A DNA stretch of 64,000 nucleotides, from positions 1 to 64,000 of the IMG/VR virus record IMGVR_UViG_3300021170_000016, one strand, 5' to 3'. This document shows, piece by piece, positions 16,067 through 22,975 of the stretch. Positions within the stretch are counted from its first letter, which is position 1. Each line of letters opens with the position of its first letter. The notes beneath the pieces are model-generated. The model was not told the origin of the DNA. It did no database searches and saw nothing but the letters and a program-made list of their open reading frames with translations. Position numbers and translations under genes: made by a program. Origin of the DNA: a virus.

Positions 16067-16247
16067 GTTGTGCCTCCTTCATCCTGCGCTCGAACTTCCA
16101 CTCGTGTGGACAGGTGCATATATCCGGACCACTGTAGTCCCAGTAGGAACAGTCGCGATGGTGCTCTTTCGCAACCTCTGGACTGAAGATCACTGTCCCC
16201 GCGGGATACATTTGCCGAGTCGCACACCATCTTGCGTTAGGCTTCAT
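15918..16247 (-). CDS. hypothetical Cys-rich protein with FExxMxxA motif
   Basis: 109 residues from the ATG at 16247, which overlaps the previous stop (TGATG). N-terminal Cys/His residues (WCATRQMYP, HHRDCSYWDYSGPDICTCPHE) may bind zinc, followed by WKFERRMKEAQ. Its last ~50 codons are shared out of frame with the HTH-like gene starting at 16066, so the real C-terminus may be shorter or one of the pair may be spurious. Confidence 0.5.
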   Translation of the reverse strand: MKPNARWCATRQMYPAGTVIFSPEVAKEHHRDCSYWDYSGPDICTCPHEWKFERRMKEAQHALAYSGHAHQPRAAPFTWCASKVRQGALAVARWAGHIAHRLYTITHRS

Positions 16248-16756
16248 CACGCCACAGCCTTTCGCATGCGCCGCTCGAACTCAGTGAATGGAAGTAGCTG
16301 GTCGGCTAGCTCGTCGCGCATATCTTTGATGGCGTCCTCGTCGTCGCTCTCGACGCCCCATAAGGACGCACGCTCTGAGCGACCGCTCTCGGTTATATAG
16401 TTCACGACGACGCCGACGTATCGCCACTTACTGTCACACCAACCTTGCAAGCGGTCGAAGTCCCACTGAACAGCCGCCTCGATGCATTGTTTCTGCGTCA
16501 GGCCGTGCTCCTTCGCCCACTGTGCCCCTTCAGGATGACCCCAGCCTTCTCGCTTGGCCTTGGCCATCGTCTTCTGCCAGTCGTAGTAGTGGAAATGATT
16601 GCCGTCGCGATGCAGCACACGTTCACCCGGTCGCTTGTTGCTACCATGACGCGAGCTGACGACGCCATATCCACTATCTTCCCACGGCGGTTCGCGGTCG
16701 TCGTCGACGATCTCCATCGTGAAGTCGAAGCCCTCGTATGTGAAGTGCTCAGTCAT
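16247..16756 (-). CDS. conserved phage protein of unknown function
   Basis: 169 residues. Three ATGs in a row; the third (16756) is best placed, six bases after GAGG. The stretch PPWEDSGYGVVSSRHGSNKR followed by PGERVLHRDGNHFHYYDWQ and AKREGWG is a pattern I have seen in many phage hypothetical proteins. It ends in PFTEFERRMRKAVA, the shared motif. Function unknown. Confidence 0.65.
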   Translation of the reverse strand: MTEHFTYEGFDFTMEIVDDDREPPWEDSGYGVVSSRHGSNKRPGERVLHRDGNHFHYYDWQKTMAKAKREGWGHPEGAQWAKEHGLTQKQCIEAAVQWDFDRLQGWCDSKWRYVGVVVNYITESGRSERASLWGVESDDEDAIKDMRDELADQLLPFTEFERRMRKAVA

Positions 16757-17105
16757 CATCATCCTCGTTGGTGATTAGTGCAGCGACGCCTTGAGTCAAT
16801 GATCTTGACTCGGGTATCTCCATCAACGCGTTGACGCCGCGCTGGCGTAGCATGATGGCGATATGTCCGTTGCGGTCCTGGTGAACGCGCACCATCGCGC
16901 GCTCGACGAGCTTCGCCACACACGAACAGCTCTTGCCTTGGTTATCGGTGAACGAAAGCACGCGCGTAGTCGGACGCGGAGGTTTGATCCACTCCGCTCG
17001 CACGTGCCCCATTGAGACCTTCTGCAACGCGAGCGTCTCACCCGGCGAGAGCGGACGATCCGCGCCGAGACACTCGTCGCTCGGACACGTGCGATGGCTG
17101 CACAT
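16749..17105 (-). CDS. hypothetical protein whose coding sequence runs through a palindrome copy
   Basis: 118 residues from MCSHRTCPSDECLG at 17105, just after the MoxR stop. N-terminal Cys/His residues (CSHRTCPSDEC) could bind zinc. Palindrome copy 3 is inside the 3' part and is translated as ESRSLTQ, so the last ~20 residues may be readthrough of a regulatory insertion. It overlaps the next gene by a few bases. Confidence 0.5.
   Translation of the reverse strand: MCSHRTCPSDECLGADRPLSPGETLALQKVSMGHVRAEWIKPPRPTTRVLSFTDNQGKSCSCVAKLVERAMVRVHQDRNGHIAIMLRQRGVNALMEIPESRSLTQGVAALITNEDDDD
16793..16811. repeat. GANTC-GATC-GANTC palindrome, copy 3
   Basis: GAGTCAATGATCTTGACTC. The only copy well inside an apparent coding region; it lies 37 bases upstream of the start at 16756, the same relative place as the intergenic copies. 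Confidence 0.8.
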
Positions 17106-17107
17106 TC

Positions 17108-18175
17108 TCACTGCCAGATCGCCTTGTTCTCCTTCGAGAACTTGATGAAGGCATTGGTCTGGTAGAGCGGGTCGCCGACGCGAGCCGTCGCGAGGTTCCA
17201 CGCCATCACGCGGAACTCAGGGTTCATGCGCGACAGATACGTGTCGTAGGGGTCGGCCGTCTTCGGGTCCATCGAGCCGCTGATGGACAGCGCCATCGCA
17301 TACTGCATGCCGGGCTCGTCCGGGCCGTAGACCTCAGCCTTGGTCGGCTCCTTGAGCACACGTGGCATGAGCTTCGTGACCTTCTCCCAGTGCTCGATGA
17401 AGCCATACAGCTGCATCTGGTTACCAGTGCCCACAGAGCCGGCGATAGCGGCTTCTTTGAGCCACGACGGCATTGTAGTGTCCGCCAGATACATGCCTGC
17501 CCTGACCCACGAGCGGCCCGTCGCGAAGCACTTCTCGGGCTTCTCTGGGTTGAACGTGTGAAGCAGCTGCTTCTGCCACGTGAGGAAGGCGATGACGAGC
17601 GCGGGCACGCCACGCTTCTGCGCATCCATCGACCAGTCCTTGATGTTGGGCTCGGTCTCGGCCCACGTGATGCGGTTGTCGAGCGGTGACGGCATACGGT
17701 TGCCGATGCCCTTGTCGCTGGCGCGGTTCATGGCGCAGCTGATCCGCACGTTGTCCATGAGCACATGCTCGCCGATGCGCCGCGCCTCCATCAGCTGGTA
17801 GCAGATCGCCAGCACCGACTGGTTCGCGTGGTTCAGCTCATCCAAGAACAGGTTGATGATCGGCCCGTTCTCATCGAAGTTGGGGTTGCCCTTGAACGGC
17901 AGCGTCGACGCTGGATACCACGTCGTGCTCTTGTAGCCGTCATGCGTATCGACGCCGGGGAAGCCCCGGAGATCGACGCTGTCATACTGACCCATGAGGA
18001 ACGGCAGGAAGATCGCCCCCGACTCCTCGGTCGCCTGCTTGTTGCCCTCCGTCTTACCGCAGCCTGACGGGCCGACGAAGCCCACCACGTTGTTGAGACG
18101 AAAGCACACGTGCTTAATCATCTCCTTCATCTGCTCGATGCTGATGGTGTGCATCGTGTTCACTGCTACCGACAT
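17108..18175 (-). CDS. MoxR-type AAA+ ATPase
   Basis: 355 residues. Walker A GPSGCGKT (35-42), Walker B NLFLDELNHAN (~108-118), a sensor-1-like CAMNRASD and the NRITW segment typical of MoxR/CobS-like ATPases, where a helix insert lies before Walker B. These ATPases work with VWA proteins as chaperone or remodelling pairs; the VWA-like metallopeptidase is encoded just downstream. The gene has its own leader: hairpin, palindrome copy 4 and CAACGAAGGAG. Substrate unknown. Confidence 0.85.
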   Translation of the reverse strand: MSVAVNTMHTISIEQMKEMIKHVCFRLNNVVGFVGPSGCGKTEGNKQATEESGAIFLPFLMGQYDSVDLRGFPGVDTHDGYKSTTWYPASTLPFKGNPNFDENGPIINLFLDELNHANQSVLAICYQLMEARRIGEHVLMDNVRISCAMNRASDKGIGNRMPSPLDNRITWAETEPNIKDWSMDAQKRGVPALVIAFLTWQKQLLHTFNPEKPEKCFATGRSWVRAGMYLADTTMPSWLKEAAIAGSVGTGNQMQLYGFIEHWEKVTKLMPRVLKEPTKAEVYGPDEPGMQYAMALSISGSMDPKTADPYDTYLSRMNPEFRVMAWNLATARVGDPLYQTNAFIKFSKENKAIWQ

Positions 18176-18197
18176 GCTACTTTCTCCTTCGTTGATT

Positions 18198-18216
18198 GAG
18201 TCAATGATCTTGACTC
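18198..18216. repeat. GANTC-GATC-GANTC palindrome, copy 4
   Basis: GAGTCAATGATCTTGACTC, 22 bases upstream of the MoxR start. The bases between it and the ATG match those after copy 2. Confidence 0.85.
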
Positions 18217-18232
18217 GGTTGAGGACATGATT

Positions 18233-18277
18233 GGACCCTGGCGAGTCGACGCGACCAAACGTTCCCCACCAGGGTCC
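18233..18277. other. hairpin upstream of the MoxR gene
   Basis: GGACCCTGG (18233-18241) pairs perfectly with CCAGGGTCC (18269-18277), with a 27-base loop. It follows the stop of the 288-residue gene and precedes palindrome copy 4. No T-run, so it is a possible processing site or weak terminator. Confidence 0.45.
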
Positions 18278-18304
18278 TTACCTACGCGTCATGCGCAGGT
18301 ATCT

Positions 18305-19171
18305 CTATGCTGCCAGCGGCAGCTCTAATGTCAAGGGGCAGCGCCGGAACGGAAACTGTCCTTTGACGCGTTGTTCTTCGGGCAACTCGTTGATCAGGTC
18401 TTGCCGCGCGTCCTTGACTTTCTCCTCATACTTCTCCCAATCGACCGCAGCACTCCACGCTTGGTGCTCGCCATCGTCTTCATACATCGCGTAGAAGACA
18501 CGCTCGTCGAACTCGCGGCTACTCTGCGCCGGCACCCAGTGAGTTGTATGCAGCCCCGCCGCACGCCGGCCACGTATCTCGAACTCTGTGAGACCGGGCA
18601 GGCTCTTCTCCGCCCTCATCTTGAGTGCAGAGCTAAGCAGCCAGCCAAGCTCGCATGCGTCCCAATTCGTCAGCTCGACGCTCTTGGCTCGCGCCACCGG
18701 GTCGTTGTCGCCGTGTTTATAGCCATAGCGCGCCTCCTCCTCATACAAGAGGGCGAACGTCGCGAAGCCATCGGCTTTGCGACACTTCGCGAGCAGCCGC
18801 TTGGCGACGCTCAGCTTGACCTCGGCCATGTCGCCGCCCACGTGGCGCAGCCCGAGGTCAAACCCGAGGTCCTCACTGGCGAACTTGTCGAACGCGTCAG
18901 TGTGATACGAATGCATCGTCTCGACGAGCTTCGAGTTGTCCGTGCAGTCCCACAGCATACACAAGAGCGTGTCAGCGCTCAGCCTCAGCGCCTCGGGGTG
19001 GTTCATCTCGAACCGGAGATCGTCCTCGTGATACTCAAAGTCGTCCGAGCCAGTGATATACTCGATGTGTGACGAAGCCTCGCTGTCGCCGCATTGCTCG
19101 TAGTTGAGCCCGTTACTAGGTAGTTCGATCGTCAGCCATGTTGCACGAGACTTGCGTTTGCATTTCGACAT
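18305..19171 (-). CDS. hypothetical protein (288 residues)
   Basis: ATG at 19171 with GGAG six bases upstream. Acidic, helical, no recognised domain. It includes LTEFEIRGRRAAG, a variant of the shared FExxMxxA motif, and several Cys scattered without a clear zinc pattern. It is the last gene before the MoxR leader. Its start overlaps the next upstream gene in another frame. Confidence 0.65.
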   Translation of the reverse strand: MSKCKRKSRATWLTIELPSNGLNYEQCGDSEASSHIEYITGSDDFEYHEDDLRFEMNHPEALRLSADTLLCMLWDCTDNSKLVETMHSYHTDAFDKFASEDLGFDLGLRHVGGDMAEVKLSVAKRLLAKCRKADGFATFALLYEEEARYGYKHGDNDPVARAKSVELTNWDACELGWLLSSALKMRAEKSLPGLTEFEIRGRRAAGLHTTHWVPAQSSREFDERVFYAMYEDDGEHQAWSAAVDWEKYEEKVKDARQDLINELPEEQRVKGQFPFRRCPLTLELPLAA

Positions 19172-19379
19172 TGTAGTCTCCTTTCATTTGATCAGCTATC
19201 TTCATGCGCCCCTCGAACTCTGTCTCAAGGCACGTCCACACACCATTTCCGCCAGCCGCCAATGATCGTCCGCCTCTCCTCCAGCGGCAATGGACGCAAG
19301 ACCCGTAGGTCGGACCCCAGTGGTTCGTCAGCTGCGTCTCACGCACACCACAGTCGTGTTCGTAAAGCTTATGCGTCAT
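19116..19379 (-). CDS. small Cys-containing protein with FExxMxxA motif
   Basis: 87 residues from MTHKLYEHDCG at 19379. A Cys/His set (HDCG, CVHCRWRR) suggests a zinc knuckle; TEFEGRMKIADQ is the shared motif. An upstream ATG at 19409 lies inside palindrome copy 5. No strong RBS for either start. The last 56 bases overlap the next gene out of frame. Confidence 0.5.
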   Translation of the reverse strand: MTHKLYEHDCGVRETQLTNHWGPTYGSCVHCRWRRGGRSLAAGGNGVWTCLETEFEGRMKIADQMKGDYNVEMQTQVSCNMADDRTT

Positions 19380-19396
19380 CGGCGTGTAGAGTATCT

Positions 19397-19415
19397 GAGT
19401 CAAGATCATTGACTC
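19397..19415. repeat. GANTC-GATC-GANTC palindrome, copy 5
   Basis: GAGTCAAGATCATTGACTC; overlaps the stop codon of the gene ending at 19406 and precedes the start at 19379 by 17 bases. Confidence 0.85.
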
Positions 19416-19768
19416 ACTGTCGGCTTACGACGCGCACGCCGCAGCTTCTGCACCCACTTCTCCACGTCGTAGTCAGTCGCGCCGTCCACGCCAGGATGTG
19501 CCACCCGATACATGGCGTGATGGAAGCGCGACGCGTCGCCGTGGTCGCCGAACATGGGCGCGTTGACGCTGATACTCTGCGCCTCGAACTCGGCACACAT
19601 GGTGCGCACCTGCTGCGGCAGCTCGAACAGCTCGGCCTCCGCATCGCACGTGCCATCCATCACACGGATCGACGCCTTGGTGAGATAGGCGTCGAGCTTC
19701 TTGACGGCGAGCATCATCTTCAGGATCGGATAGACCGATCGCACCTTGCGCTCCTTGTCGTCCATCAC
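19406..19768 (-). CDS. hypothetical protein
   Basis: 120 residues, helical (VYPILKMMLAVKKLDAYLTK), acidic centre and basic C-terminus (VQKLRRARRKP). The stop is formed within palindrome copy 5. It overlaps the upstream gene by 4 bases. No family recognised. Confidence 0.6.
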   Translation of the reverse strand: MMDDKERKVRSVYPILKMMLAVKKLDAYLTKASIRVMDGTCDAEAELFELPQQVRTMCAEFEAQSISVNAPMFGDHGDASRFHHAMYRVAHPGVDGATDYDVEKWVQKLRRARRKPTVSQ

Positions 19769-19992
19769 TTGCCCTCCGTGAACGCCTTGACCGCGGCGTG
19801 GTCCTGCATTGTCGCCAAAGGCGGGCGATCCCTCCGACGCACTTCAACAACAAACAGCTTGCTCTTGAAGTTCGGGTTGTCTATGCGGAATAACGTGACG
19901 AACTCCGCAATCAGTTCGTCTTCCACAGTTGGAACAGACGCGAGCACACCAGCTATAGCCGCATAGTGGCGTGCATTAAACATAGCCATCAC
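19765..19992 (-). CDS. conserved small phage/bacterial protein
   Basis: 75 residues. The pattern FNARHYAAIAGVL, then LIAEFVTLFRIDNPNFKSKLF matches a common small protein of phages and prophages in which the DNP.F...F segment is conserved. Function unknown. Overlaps neighbours by 4 bases. Confidence 0.6.
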   Translation of the reverse strand: MMAMFNARHYAAIAGVLASVPTVEDELIAEFVTLFRIDNPNFKSKLFVVEVRRRDRPPLATMQDHAAVKAFTEGK

Positions 19993-20216
19993 ACATCTCC
20001 CAGTTCATCGAGCGGATCGTGGTTCCAATCCGCAATTCGCTCTTCGTTGTCACGCATCTGACGCTGCGCTCGCGCATCGATAGCCCTCACGACCTTGGGC
20101 CACGGAGTGGTAGCATCGACGCGCTCCATGTCGCGCGCCGCCTGCGCCTGCTGCTCCTTCACCTGACGCTTGCGCGAGCGCTCGCCCGCTGCGTCGAGCC
20201 ACATTGATCTACCCAT
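19989..20216 (-). CDS. small charged helical protein
   Basis: 75 residues, ATG at 20216 with AAGGAGG nine bases upstream. Basic helices rich in Arg/Gln (ERSRKRQVKEQQAQAARDM) ending in an acidic tail. No family recognised. Confidence 0.6.
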   Translation of the reverse strand: MGRSMWLDAAGERSRKRQVKEQQAQAARDMERVDATTPWPKVVRAIDARAQRQMRDNEERIADWNHDPLDELGDV

Positions 20217-20304
20217 TGCAGATGTCCTCCTTCACGCCACTGATCGTCGCTACCTTAGCCGCGGCCTCGCGCATCTCCGCCTCGAAGCGCTGAGGGATCG
20301 GCAC
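20209..20304 (-). pseudogene. downstream-frame segment, probable C-terminus of the 20557 gene
   Basis: In the frame offset from the 20557 gene, codons from GTG at 20304 read PIPQRFEAEMREAAAKV and onward to a TAG at 20209. This is a clean instance of the FExxMxxA motif, ending by overlapping the next ATG as true gene ends here do. The frame is closed upstream by a TGA and has no RBS, so it is best explained as the real C-terminus of the upstream gene reached by frameshift or indel. Confidence 0.5.
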
Positions 20305-20557
20305 GTTGCGCAACGCGCATCGCGATCACTTCGCCGTTGAGCCGCGCGATGTCAGCAACCAGCTCGCTACGCGGCGCGCATCCTCGCCGAAACGCCCCGT
20401 CATAGAACGACTCGTGAATGGACTTAGGCTCGCCCCAGCTCGCGAGCGCCTCGTCAAGGGCTGTGTTGCCCCGCAAGCGGTGTTGGTGATAGCCCTCCTC
20501 GCGCGCCAAGATGCGCCACACAGGCTCGCCTGGGAACCGCTTCCAGAAGGGCTTCAT
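20255..20557 (-). CDS. hypothetical protein, probably frameshifted near the C-terminus
   Basis: 100 residues. Residues 1-81 (to LNGEVIAMR) look like ordinary protein; the last ~20 are Arg/Gly-rich and resemble shadow sequence (ALRGGDARGRG). The natural continuation, RFEAEMREAAAKV, lies in another frame (20209-20304). I see no classical slippery heptamer. It could be a sequencing indel, a decayed gene or programmed frameshift. Confidence 0.5.
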   Translation of the reverse strand: MKPFWKRFPGEPVWRILAREEGYHQHRLRGNTALDEALASWGEPKSIHESFYDGAFRRGCAPRSELVADIARLNGEVIAMRVAQRADPSALRGGDARGRG

Positions 20558-20766
20558 GATAGCCTCCGTGTGCCGAACTCGCGGATGACGACGCCATAGA
20601 ACGAGCGAACCGCGTCGCCCAGCTGCTGGCCTTCGGCGCGATGGGCGCGAGCCGCTTCGAGCCTGTCTTCGAGCGTCTCGAACTCGCTCTGCGATGGCGG
20701 CGTAGGCGGGATCACCTTGCGCGTGCCGAAGTGTGTGAGATAGGGACGACGTTCACATGTCAACAT
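20554..20766 (-). CDS. hypothetical protein
   Basis: 70 residues from MLTCERRPYLTHFG at 20766, preceded by GGAGG. The middle has a charged helix (EFETLEDRLEAARAHR) that may be a remote relative of the FExxMxxA motif. It is the first gene after palindrome copy 6 and the 20.9 kb promoter. Confidence 0.6.
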   Translation of the reverse strand: MLTCERRPYLTHFGTRKVIPPTPPSQSEFETLEDRLEAARAHRAEGQQLGDAVRSFYGVVIREFGTRRLS

Positions 20767-20804
20767 GTTGGCCTCCGTGATTGTGGTGGAGCGATCGGCT
20801 GGCT

Positions 20805-20823
20805 GAGTCAATGATCTTGACTC
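20805..20823. repeat. GANTC-GATC-GANTC palindrome, copy 6
   Basis: GAGTCAATGATCTTGACTC, about 77 bases downstream of the -10 at 20900-20905 and upstream of the gene starting at 20766; it lies in the 5' leader. Confidence 0.85.
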
Positions 20824-20829
20824 GCCAGC

Positions 20830-20856
20830 CTAGCCTCGTTTCCGAGGCGCGTTCAT
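20830..20856 (-). other. 8-codon leader ORF containing a GAAA-tetraloop hairpin
   Basis: ATG at 20856 with GGAGG upstream encodes MNAPRKRG then TAG. Within it GCCTCG-GAAA-CGAGGC (minus strand, 20833-20848) forms a six-pair stem with a GNRA loop. It lies between the promoter at 20.9 kb and palindrome copy 6, so it may be a translated leader controlling the genes downstream. Confidence 0.45.
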
Positions 20857-20899
20857 GATCGCCTCCTGTTGTTTGCAACAATACGCATTCAACAACCAG

Positions 20900-20928
20900 A
20901 TAGTAGCATACAATTAACTATATGTCAA
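20900..20928 (-). promoter_or_regulatory. sigma70-type promoter (leftward)
   Basis: Minus strand TTGACA (20923-20928), 17-base spacer, TACTAT (20900-20905). Its surroundings (GCTTGACATA ... ATGCTA..AT) match the promoter at 24.76-24.79 kb. It overlaps the 3' end of the gene ending at 20914 and should drive the genes from 20766 leftward. Confidence 0.75.
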
Positions 20929-21249
20929 GCCCGCTGCTTTGTGGAGCCACTGCATATTCTCATCGAGCGCGCTTGGATTGTCGCCGCGGCGCTCAAACAT
21001 ATAACACATGGCCGCAGCCTCGAAGCTCGTGAAGCGCATGTCTGGCTTGCCTTCCACCAGCACGTAATGAACACCCTTGCGGTTGCGCACCAGCCGCACA
21101 CGCGCGATATATGTAGCAAGCACGCGATCCAACGGTCCCCAACTCGTCAGCTCTTCTATCTTGCTCTCGTTGCCGTCGTGCAGCTCGATGGCCTGCCACG
21201 AGTCGCTGATCAGCCCAAGGCTCGCTGGCGTCACGTCTGCATACCTCAT
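20914..21249 (-). CDS. hypothetical protein
   Basis: 111 residues from MRYADVTPASLG at 21249 (GGAG upstream; ATGA overlap with the previous stop). Mixed alpha/beta with a basic strand (YIARVRLVRNRKGVHYVLVE). The 3' end overlaps the 20.9 kb promoter. No family recognised. Confidence 0.6.
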   Translation of the reverse strand: MRYADVTPASLGLISDSWQAIELHDGNESKIEELTSWGPLDRVLATYIARVRLVRNRKGVHYVLVEGKPDMRFTSFEAAAMCYMFERRGDNPSALDENMQWLHKAAGLTYS

Positions 21250-21581
21250 CGGTTCATCTCCATTGTGGCCACCATGATAGCAACGTCTATGTCTGCGTAG
21301 CCTCGTCTCAGCGCGCGCTCTGCGAGACTCCGGTCCTGCAACCATGCTCGGACGCTGACCGAGCGCTTGGGTGGATAGATGCAATATAGTCCACCACCAT
21401 CGCGAAGGATCAGCCACGTCTGATAAGCTGCGAGCGTGTTGAGCGTGTGCCACGTCTCGCCGATCGAGACATAGCGCCCTTCGCGCGTCACCTGCCCGAT
21501 GAGTTGAAACACCTCAGCCGCCTCGGGCAGCACGTGCTTGCTCGTCAGCCTGCGCAAGTGCTCCGTTGGTTCGCCTGCCAT
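21246..21581 (-). CDS. hypothetical protein
   Basis: 111 residues from MAGEPTEHLRRL at 21581, six bases after AGGAGG; an ATG one codon earlier is possible. Mixed alpha/beta (RYVSIGETWHTLNTLAAYQ, LILRDGGGLYCIYPPKR). Function unknown. Confidence 0.6.
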   Translation of the reverse strand: MAGEPTEHLRRLTSKHVLPEAAEVFQLIGQVTREGRYVSIGETWHTLNTLAAYQTWLILRDGGGLYCIYPPKRSVSVRAWLQDRSLAERALRRGYADIDVAIMVATMEMNR

Positions 21582-21922
21582 CATTCGCCTCCTCTCAAGA
21601 ACAGAGCCAGCCGCCTGCGCGCTTCGAGCTTGCTCAGCGCCTCCTGGCCCTGCGCACGCGCGAGACTCTCCTCGCGATGTATAGCCGTGCCGCGCAGCTT
21701 GGGGTCATACTTGGTGAGGTATGCTCGCCTCTCTTCACTGATTTGAACCGGTCGCAGTATGTCGCGCTCGCTTCGATCGCCCGACGCGATGCGCTTGCGA
21801 ATCGTCTGATACGACAAGTCCTTCGCTCTACCAAAACGGTGATAGATTTCGATCGCCGTCATTTGATTACCATAGAACTCAATGGCTGGCACAACTCGAT
21901 CGGTCTTACGCTTGCGGCCCAT
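21581..21922 (-). CDS. HTH-like DNA-binding protein
   Basis: 113 residues, very basic. N-terminal RKRKTDRVVPAIEFYGNQMT followed by AIEIYHRFGRAKDLSYQTIR and KRIASGD reads as a helix-turn-helix of the kind found in small phage regulators and HNH-associated proteins. It could regulate this arm. It overlaps the upstream gene by 17 bases. Confidence 0.55.
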   Translation of the reverse strand: MGRKRKTDRVVPAIEFYGNQMTAIEIYHRFGRAKDLSYQTIRKRIASGDRSERDILRPVQISEERRAYLTKYDPKLRGTAIHREESLARAQGQEALSKLEARRRLALFLRGGE

Positions 21923-22223
21923 TGTCCTCTCCTTTGACCCAGAACGGCCAGCGATAGCCGTCTATATAGTTATGCTCGCCGTTGTATCGTCCGCTCGTCT
22001 CCATCATCTTCGCCTCGAACTCCGTGACGCGCATTCCCCCAACATCCGATCCGCAGCCTGGGCATCTATTGTGCGACAAGCTACCAGCCGGACTCTCCAC
22101 CATGACGATATCGCACGGCTCGCAGCGCATCACGTAGCTTGCCCAAGGTTGACTCTCCAGATGCTTGCGCAATCGCTCCGCGCGGGGCTTGGTCCATGGA
22201 TCGAGATACTCCTCACCGCTCAT
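21906..22223 (-). CDS. zinc-ribbon-like protein with FExxMxxA motif
   Basis: 105 residues. CEPC (residues ~34-37) and CPGC (~54-57) form a four-Cys zinc ribbon; VTEFEAKMMETSGRYNG is the shared motif, followed by a Trp-rich tail. Overlaps the upstream gene by 4 bases. Function unknown. Confidence 0.6.
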   Translation of the reverse strand: MSGEEYLDPWTKPRAERLRKHLESQPWASYVMRCEPCDIVMVESPAGSLSHNRCPGCGSDVGGMRVTEFEAKMMETSGRYNGEHNYIDGYRWPFWVKGEDNGPQA

Positions 22224-22435
22224 TGATCCACTCCCTTGACGCTTCGCCCGCGCGGCTTGCCTGCCGGCATAATAAGTCGGCCAAGCTGCTCGTCAGTGAC
22301 CACGCAATCAGCAACCATTAACTTATTTATACGTTGTCGCATGGCGTGCGGTGATGGATGCGGCTCTCTACCGAGCGTGCAAAGCTGATCGATCGTCCAC
22401 CATTGCCCGTCAGGCGTGCCTATCGAAATCGTCAT
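22220..22435 (-). CDS. small winged-helix-like protein
   Basis: 71 residues. TIDQLCTLGREPHPSPHAMR then QRINKLMVAD and a basic tail (KPRGRSVKG) suggest an HTH fold. It is the first gene downstream of the 22.5 kb promoter and palindrome copy 7, a position suited to a regulator. Confidence 0.55.
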   Translation of the reverse strand: MTISIGTPDGQWWTIDQLCTLGREPHPSPHAMRQRINKLMVADCVVTDEQLGRLIMPAGKPRGRSVKGVDQ

Positions 22436-22452
22436 TTGATCCTCCTAGGGGC

Positions 22453-22471
22453 GAGTCAAGATCATTGACTC
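22453..22471. repeat. GANTC-GATC-GANTC palindrome, copy 7
   Basis: GAGTCAAGATCATTGACTC, 11 bases downstream of the candidate -10 (22483-22488), so it would lie at or just after the transcription start, an operator-like position. Confidence 0.85.
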
Positions 22472-22482
22472 AAGAGGAGGCG

Positions 22483-22510
22483 ATTAAGCACATAGAGACT
22501 ATCATGTCAA
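22483..22510 (-). promoter_or_regulatory. sigma70-type promoter (leftward)
   Basis: Minus strand TTGACA (22505-22510), 16-base spacer, CTTAAT (22483-22488) preceded by TG. It would drive the 22435-22220 gene and those beyond, starting within palindrome copy 7. Confidence 0.5.
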
Positions 22511-22511
22511 A

Positions 22512-22864
22512 TTAGAGAGTTCTTGGACAACTCGTCGGCGCGATTTGGACGGCGCAGCGAAAAGTATAGTCACGCGCGGAGCGCCTGTTCTCTAAGGCGA
22601 GCGCTATGCTTGGCTGAAATGGATATACGATCTCATGGGAAGTCAAGGTAATAGAGACGTTTTAGATATTAGGGGTGAGGAGGTGCGAGCGCGCAATCGG
22701 TGAGGAGCAGTCAAAATGTCTCTATATAACCTACATTCTTTTCAGAAGTATATCCTTACAGACTCATTCCTGGCCAAACCCTAGGGTCCTGGCGTTCCGC
22801 AAGTGTCCAACCTAGCAAGATGGTATAGGAAAACAGGGTGAGGAGTTGTCCAAGAACTCTCTAA
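22512..22864. repeat. non-coding region bounded by a perfect 22-bp inverted repeat
   Basis: 22512-22533 and 22843-22864 are exact reverse complements (core AGAGAGTTCTTGGACAAC). Between them lies a lower-GC stretch with no convincing ORF, three copies of GGTGAGGAG (near 22673, 22699 and 22838), and a 13-bp near-inverted repeat (22651-22663 versus 22713-22725, ATAGAGACRTTTT). Origin of replication, structured RNA or packaging site are all possible; I see no feature that decides. Confidence 0.75.
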
Positions 22865-22925
22865 ACCTCTTAGAAGCGGCTCAAAGCAGCTTAAAATATC
22901 TTAGTAGTAATATACACATACGAAA

Positions 22926-22949
22926 AAGCCCGGGATTGCGCCCGGGCTT
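22926..22949 (-). terminator. intrinsic terminator for the 23596-22976 gene
   Basis: AAGCCCGGG (22926-22934), 6-base loop, CCCGGGCTT (22941-22949); on the minus strand the stem is followed by TTTTT. It lies 27 bases past the stop of the paralog gene. Confidence 0.85.
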
Positions 22950-22975
22950 CACCTATTAAAGTGTTGTGTGGTTGG

